Below are positions 58,851 through 64,000 of a stretch of 64,000 nucleotides of DNA, piece after piece (position 1 is the first letter of the stretch; each line of letters opens with the position of its first letter). The DNA lies in the NCBI GenBank assembly GCA_009602725.1, contig WELB01000141.1, forward strand, positions 289,749 through 353,748, in the 5' to 3' direction. The position numbers and the translations under genes are program-made. The notes under the pieces were generated by a model. It worked only from the letters and a program-made list of their open reading frames with translations, was not told where the DNA came from and searched no databases. The stretch comes from Spirogloea muscicola. Lineage: Eukaryota > Streptophyta > Zygnematophyceae > Spirogloeales > Spirogloeaceae.

Positions 58851-62494
<3,644 letters not shown>

Positions 62495-62800
62495 ATATAT
62501 TCACGGCTTGAAATCATTGCCTGCCTCAGCCTGCCTCGTGCTCCAGTCGCATATAATTGAGAGAGGCTGCATGTGCTGTGTGAGAGGGCCGCCCATGAGG
62601 TGTGTGCGCACATGGGAGTCAGGGCTGACCTCTCATAGTCACCGCTCTCTTCTGGCTTTGAGTCTGCTCCCAAGAGCAAGTGCCGGTTACCCATAGGGCA
62701 GTGTGAGAGCGAGCCAACAGTGGCATGGCGGCAACAACGTGGGAAGGTAGGGCGGGGTCCCAAAAGAAAAGCTCTTTCTCTGAGAGGCAATGGCTGTGAG
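62495..62800. other. 3' flank of the LCB2 gene
   Basis: A TGTAAATA stretch overlaps the stop region and may serve as the polyadenylation element. Nothing else is recognised. Confidence 0.35.
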
Positions 62801-62802
62801 AG

Positions 62803-63175
62803 AAGGCGCGCAGTGCGCATGAGATTGAAAGGGAGGCCAACTCTAGCCTTACAAATGTCCTGTTAACTGGGTAATGAGCTGGCTAAGGGGGACACTAATA
62901 TCCCCGAGTGAGCACATGCATATCTGACAAGCTATGCTGAGGAGCCAAACAACCACCACGGAAGTCATTAACCTGGGGTAATGCACGACCAGCACGCTGG
63001 TGTATCGCGAGTGCCTGGGAGCGCTGTAGACTCAAATGATAGCCGCATTTTATGACATGCAACCATGGCTTGCGGGACGCTAGAGTGCCCTAAGCTACCC
63101 GCCCGACTATGTAGGCGGGCATCGACATGCAGTGCCAGGCGATGGAGGAGGGAAGACTACTTTGTTCTGTAGCCG
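62803..63175 (+). mobile_element. Family-2 copy joined to LINE coding-end remnants
   Basis: 62803-62885 is family 2 (gagaaggcgcgcagtgcgca, ccttacaaatgtcctgttaa). 62890-63010 matches the reversed LINE coding end of 52320-52450 (gtgagcacatgcatatctga, gaccagcacgctgg). 63020-63170 matches 28030-28160 (gccgcattttatgacatgca, gagtgccctaagctacccgc). The three pieces come from the same element families as those around 28.0-28.5 kb. Confidence 0.65.
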
Positions 63176-63587
63176 CCATATAAGTCCATGGCGCATGGAA
63201 AGAAGTGGTCGCCCTGGGGTGGTCACAGTAGTGCCTCTTCTTCCTCTTCGCATGATGTGTCGCCCAACCTGGCACAGTCGGTGTGGGTGCCCCTGGTTGG
63301 ATTGCGTCGATGAGGACGACGCCGAGGAGAAGACGAGGCCCACCACTCCGGGGGGTGGCCACCACATCCAGACGCCTGACGAATGGCCTGCCACGCTTCT
63401 GTGAGAGGCGCAAACCAAGAAGAAATGAAGCTAAGCAGAAATGGCTGGGGTTCACAACTGGCTTAGCGGAGCCACAGGCTAGGCAGACGGGACAGGGGCG
63501 GGGGTCTGGGGGAAAGGGGAAAGGGCGCAGGTGGGAAACGGCCCCCGCGGGGCAGCCTGGCCTGCAGCCTGGCCGCCCCACGCACGC
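63176..63587. other. Upstream region of the right-edge gene
   Basis: GC-rich, with no recognised coding exon. Purine-rich runs (gggggaaaggggaaagg) lie at about 63505-63530. Confidence 0.3.
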
Positions 63588-64000
63588 ATGCTCCGCGCCC
63601 GCCTGCAGCCGCCCGACGGCGCCAAGCTTGGCCCGCCCCGCCGCCGCCGNGCCGCCGGGGACGCGGCGGCCGCGGCCTCGGAGCCCCAGTGGGAGCTGCT
63701 GGAGAGCCTCTGCGAGTGCCGGGAGGAGTTCTTCCTCACCACCTGCGACGCCTCCGGGGAGGACGCTGCGGCCAGCGGGGCCGCAGGTGCCGGCAACTGC
63801 GGCGGCTGGATGACCGTCTCGGACTTGGAGCTCCTCGGCACCGTTGGCACCTCGAACGATGGCAGCAGAGCGGATGCGGCGGCTTCAGCCGACACCATGC
63901 TTCGTCACCAGGGCCTCTTGCGCGACGATGGCCGCGAGCTGGTGCAAGAATGCACCGACGACAGCGCTGATCAAGGAAGCCAAGTACGGGGCAACGGCAT
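63588..64000 (+). CDS. 5' part of an unrecognised protein gene (runs off the window)
   Basis: From ATG 63588 a frame stays open to the window end (137 codons) across one N at 63650. It begins MLRARLQPPDGAKLGPPRRR. After an Ala-rich run comes EPQWELLESLCECREEFFLT, an acidic Ala/Gly stretch, WMTVSDLELLGTVGT and RHQGLLRDDGRELVQEC. Codon choice and amino-acid make-up fit a gene of this genome better than the two competing frames. No domain is recognised. A CCG tract with an N sits at the 5' end, as in several other genes here. Confidence 0.5.
   Translation, partial: MLRARLQPPDGAKLGPPRRRXAAGDAAAAASEPQWELLESLCECREEFFLTTCDASGEDAAASGAAGAGNCGGWMTVSDLELLGTVGTSNDGSRADAAASADTMLRHQGLLRDDGRELVQECTDDSADQGSQVRGNG

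Overview
The window is nuclear DNA of a green plant-lineage eukaryote, most likely a chlorophyte alga (my inference: Trebouxiophyceae-like). The signs are spliced genes with many short introns of about 60-350 bp, best resemblance of almost every protein to land-plant families (class IVc bHLH, phytyl ester synthase, ChaN-RETICULATA protein, plant-type S-adenosylmethionine decarboxylase uORFs), very GC-rich 5' ends with CGG tracts, degenerate TTTAGGG-like stretches and decayed LINEs. There are no bacterial operons. Gene models were spliced by eye from reading frames and GT-AG or GC-AG signals. Five models close exactly (851, 530, 510, 232 and 235 aa).

Layout: an AdoMetDC-ODC fusion gene with an upstream overlapping uORF pair (+, 1726-5349); pyrimidine 5'-nucleotidase (-, 6081-9222, 5' end lost in an assembly artefact); sphingosine kinase (+, 9617-13107); repeat-filled gap with a large inverted repeat; myo-inositol-3-phosphate synthase (+, 15882-18821); RCC1-repeat/coiled-coil protein (+, 19536-24031); GT61 glycosyltransferase (-, 24325-26595); LINE remnant; phytyl ester synthase (+, 28851-34015); about 4.8 kb of repeats; class IVc bHLH factor (+, 38850-40482); cytosolic tyrosyl-tRNA synthetase (-, 40889-43671); repeats; ChaN-DUF3411 chloroplast protein (-, 46181-50740); repeats; DJ-1/PfpI protein (+, 52980-55129); repeats; serine palmitoyltransferase LCB2 (+, 58851-62494); repeats; and the first exon of an unrecognised gene at the right edge.

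The standout is the first gene. The two committed enzymes of polyamine synthesis, S-adenosylmethionine decarboxylase and ornithine decarboxylase, read as one spliced 851-residue protein. Its mRNA leader carries the plant-type tiny uORF plus 51-codon uORF (1-nt overlap) that in plants represses S-adenosylmethionine decarboxylase translation when polyamines are high. If the splice is right, one polyamine-sensing leader controls both decarboxylases at once. Two sphingolipid genes (LCB2 and sphingosine kinase) and inositol synthase also lie here, but the genes are not co-directional and I see no cluster.

The intergenic gaps hold 5'-truncated LINE ends, two or three related short repeat families, one long inverted repeat and one minisatellite. 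Assembly quality is uneven: there is an Illumina adapter with a poly-A run at 9223-9269, five N positions or gaps (most beside CGG tracts), and two genes with apparent frame breaks. I saw no rRNA, tRNA, CRISPR or convincing viral fossil.
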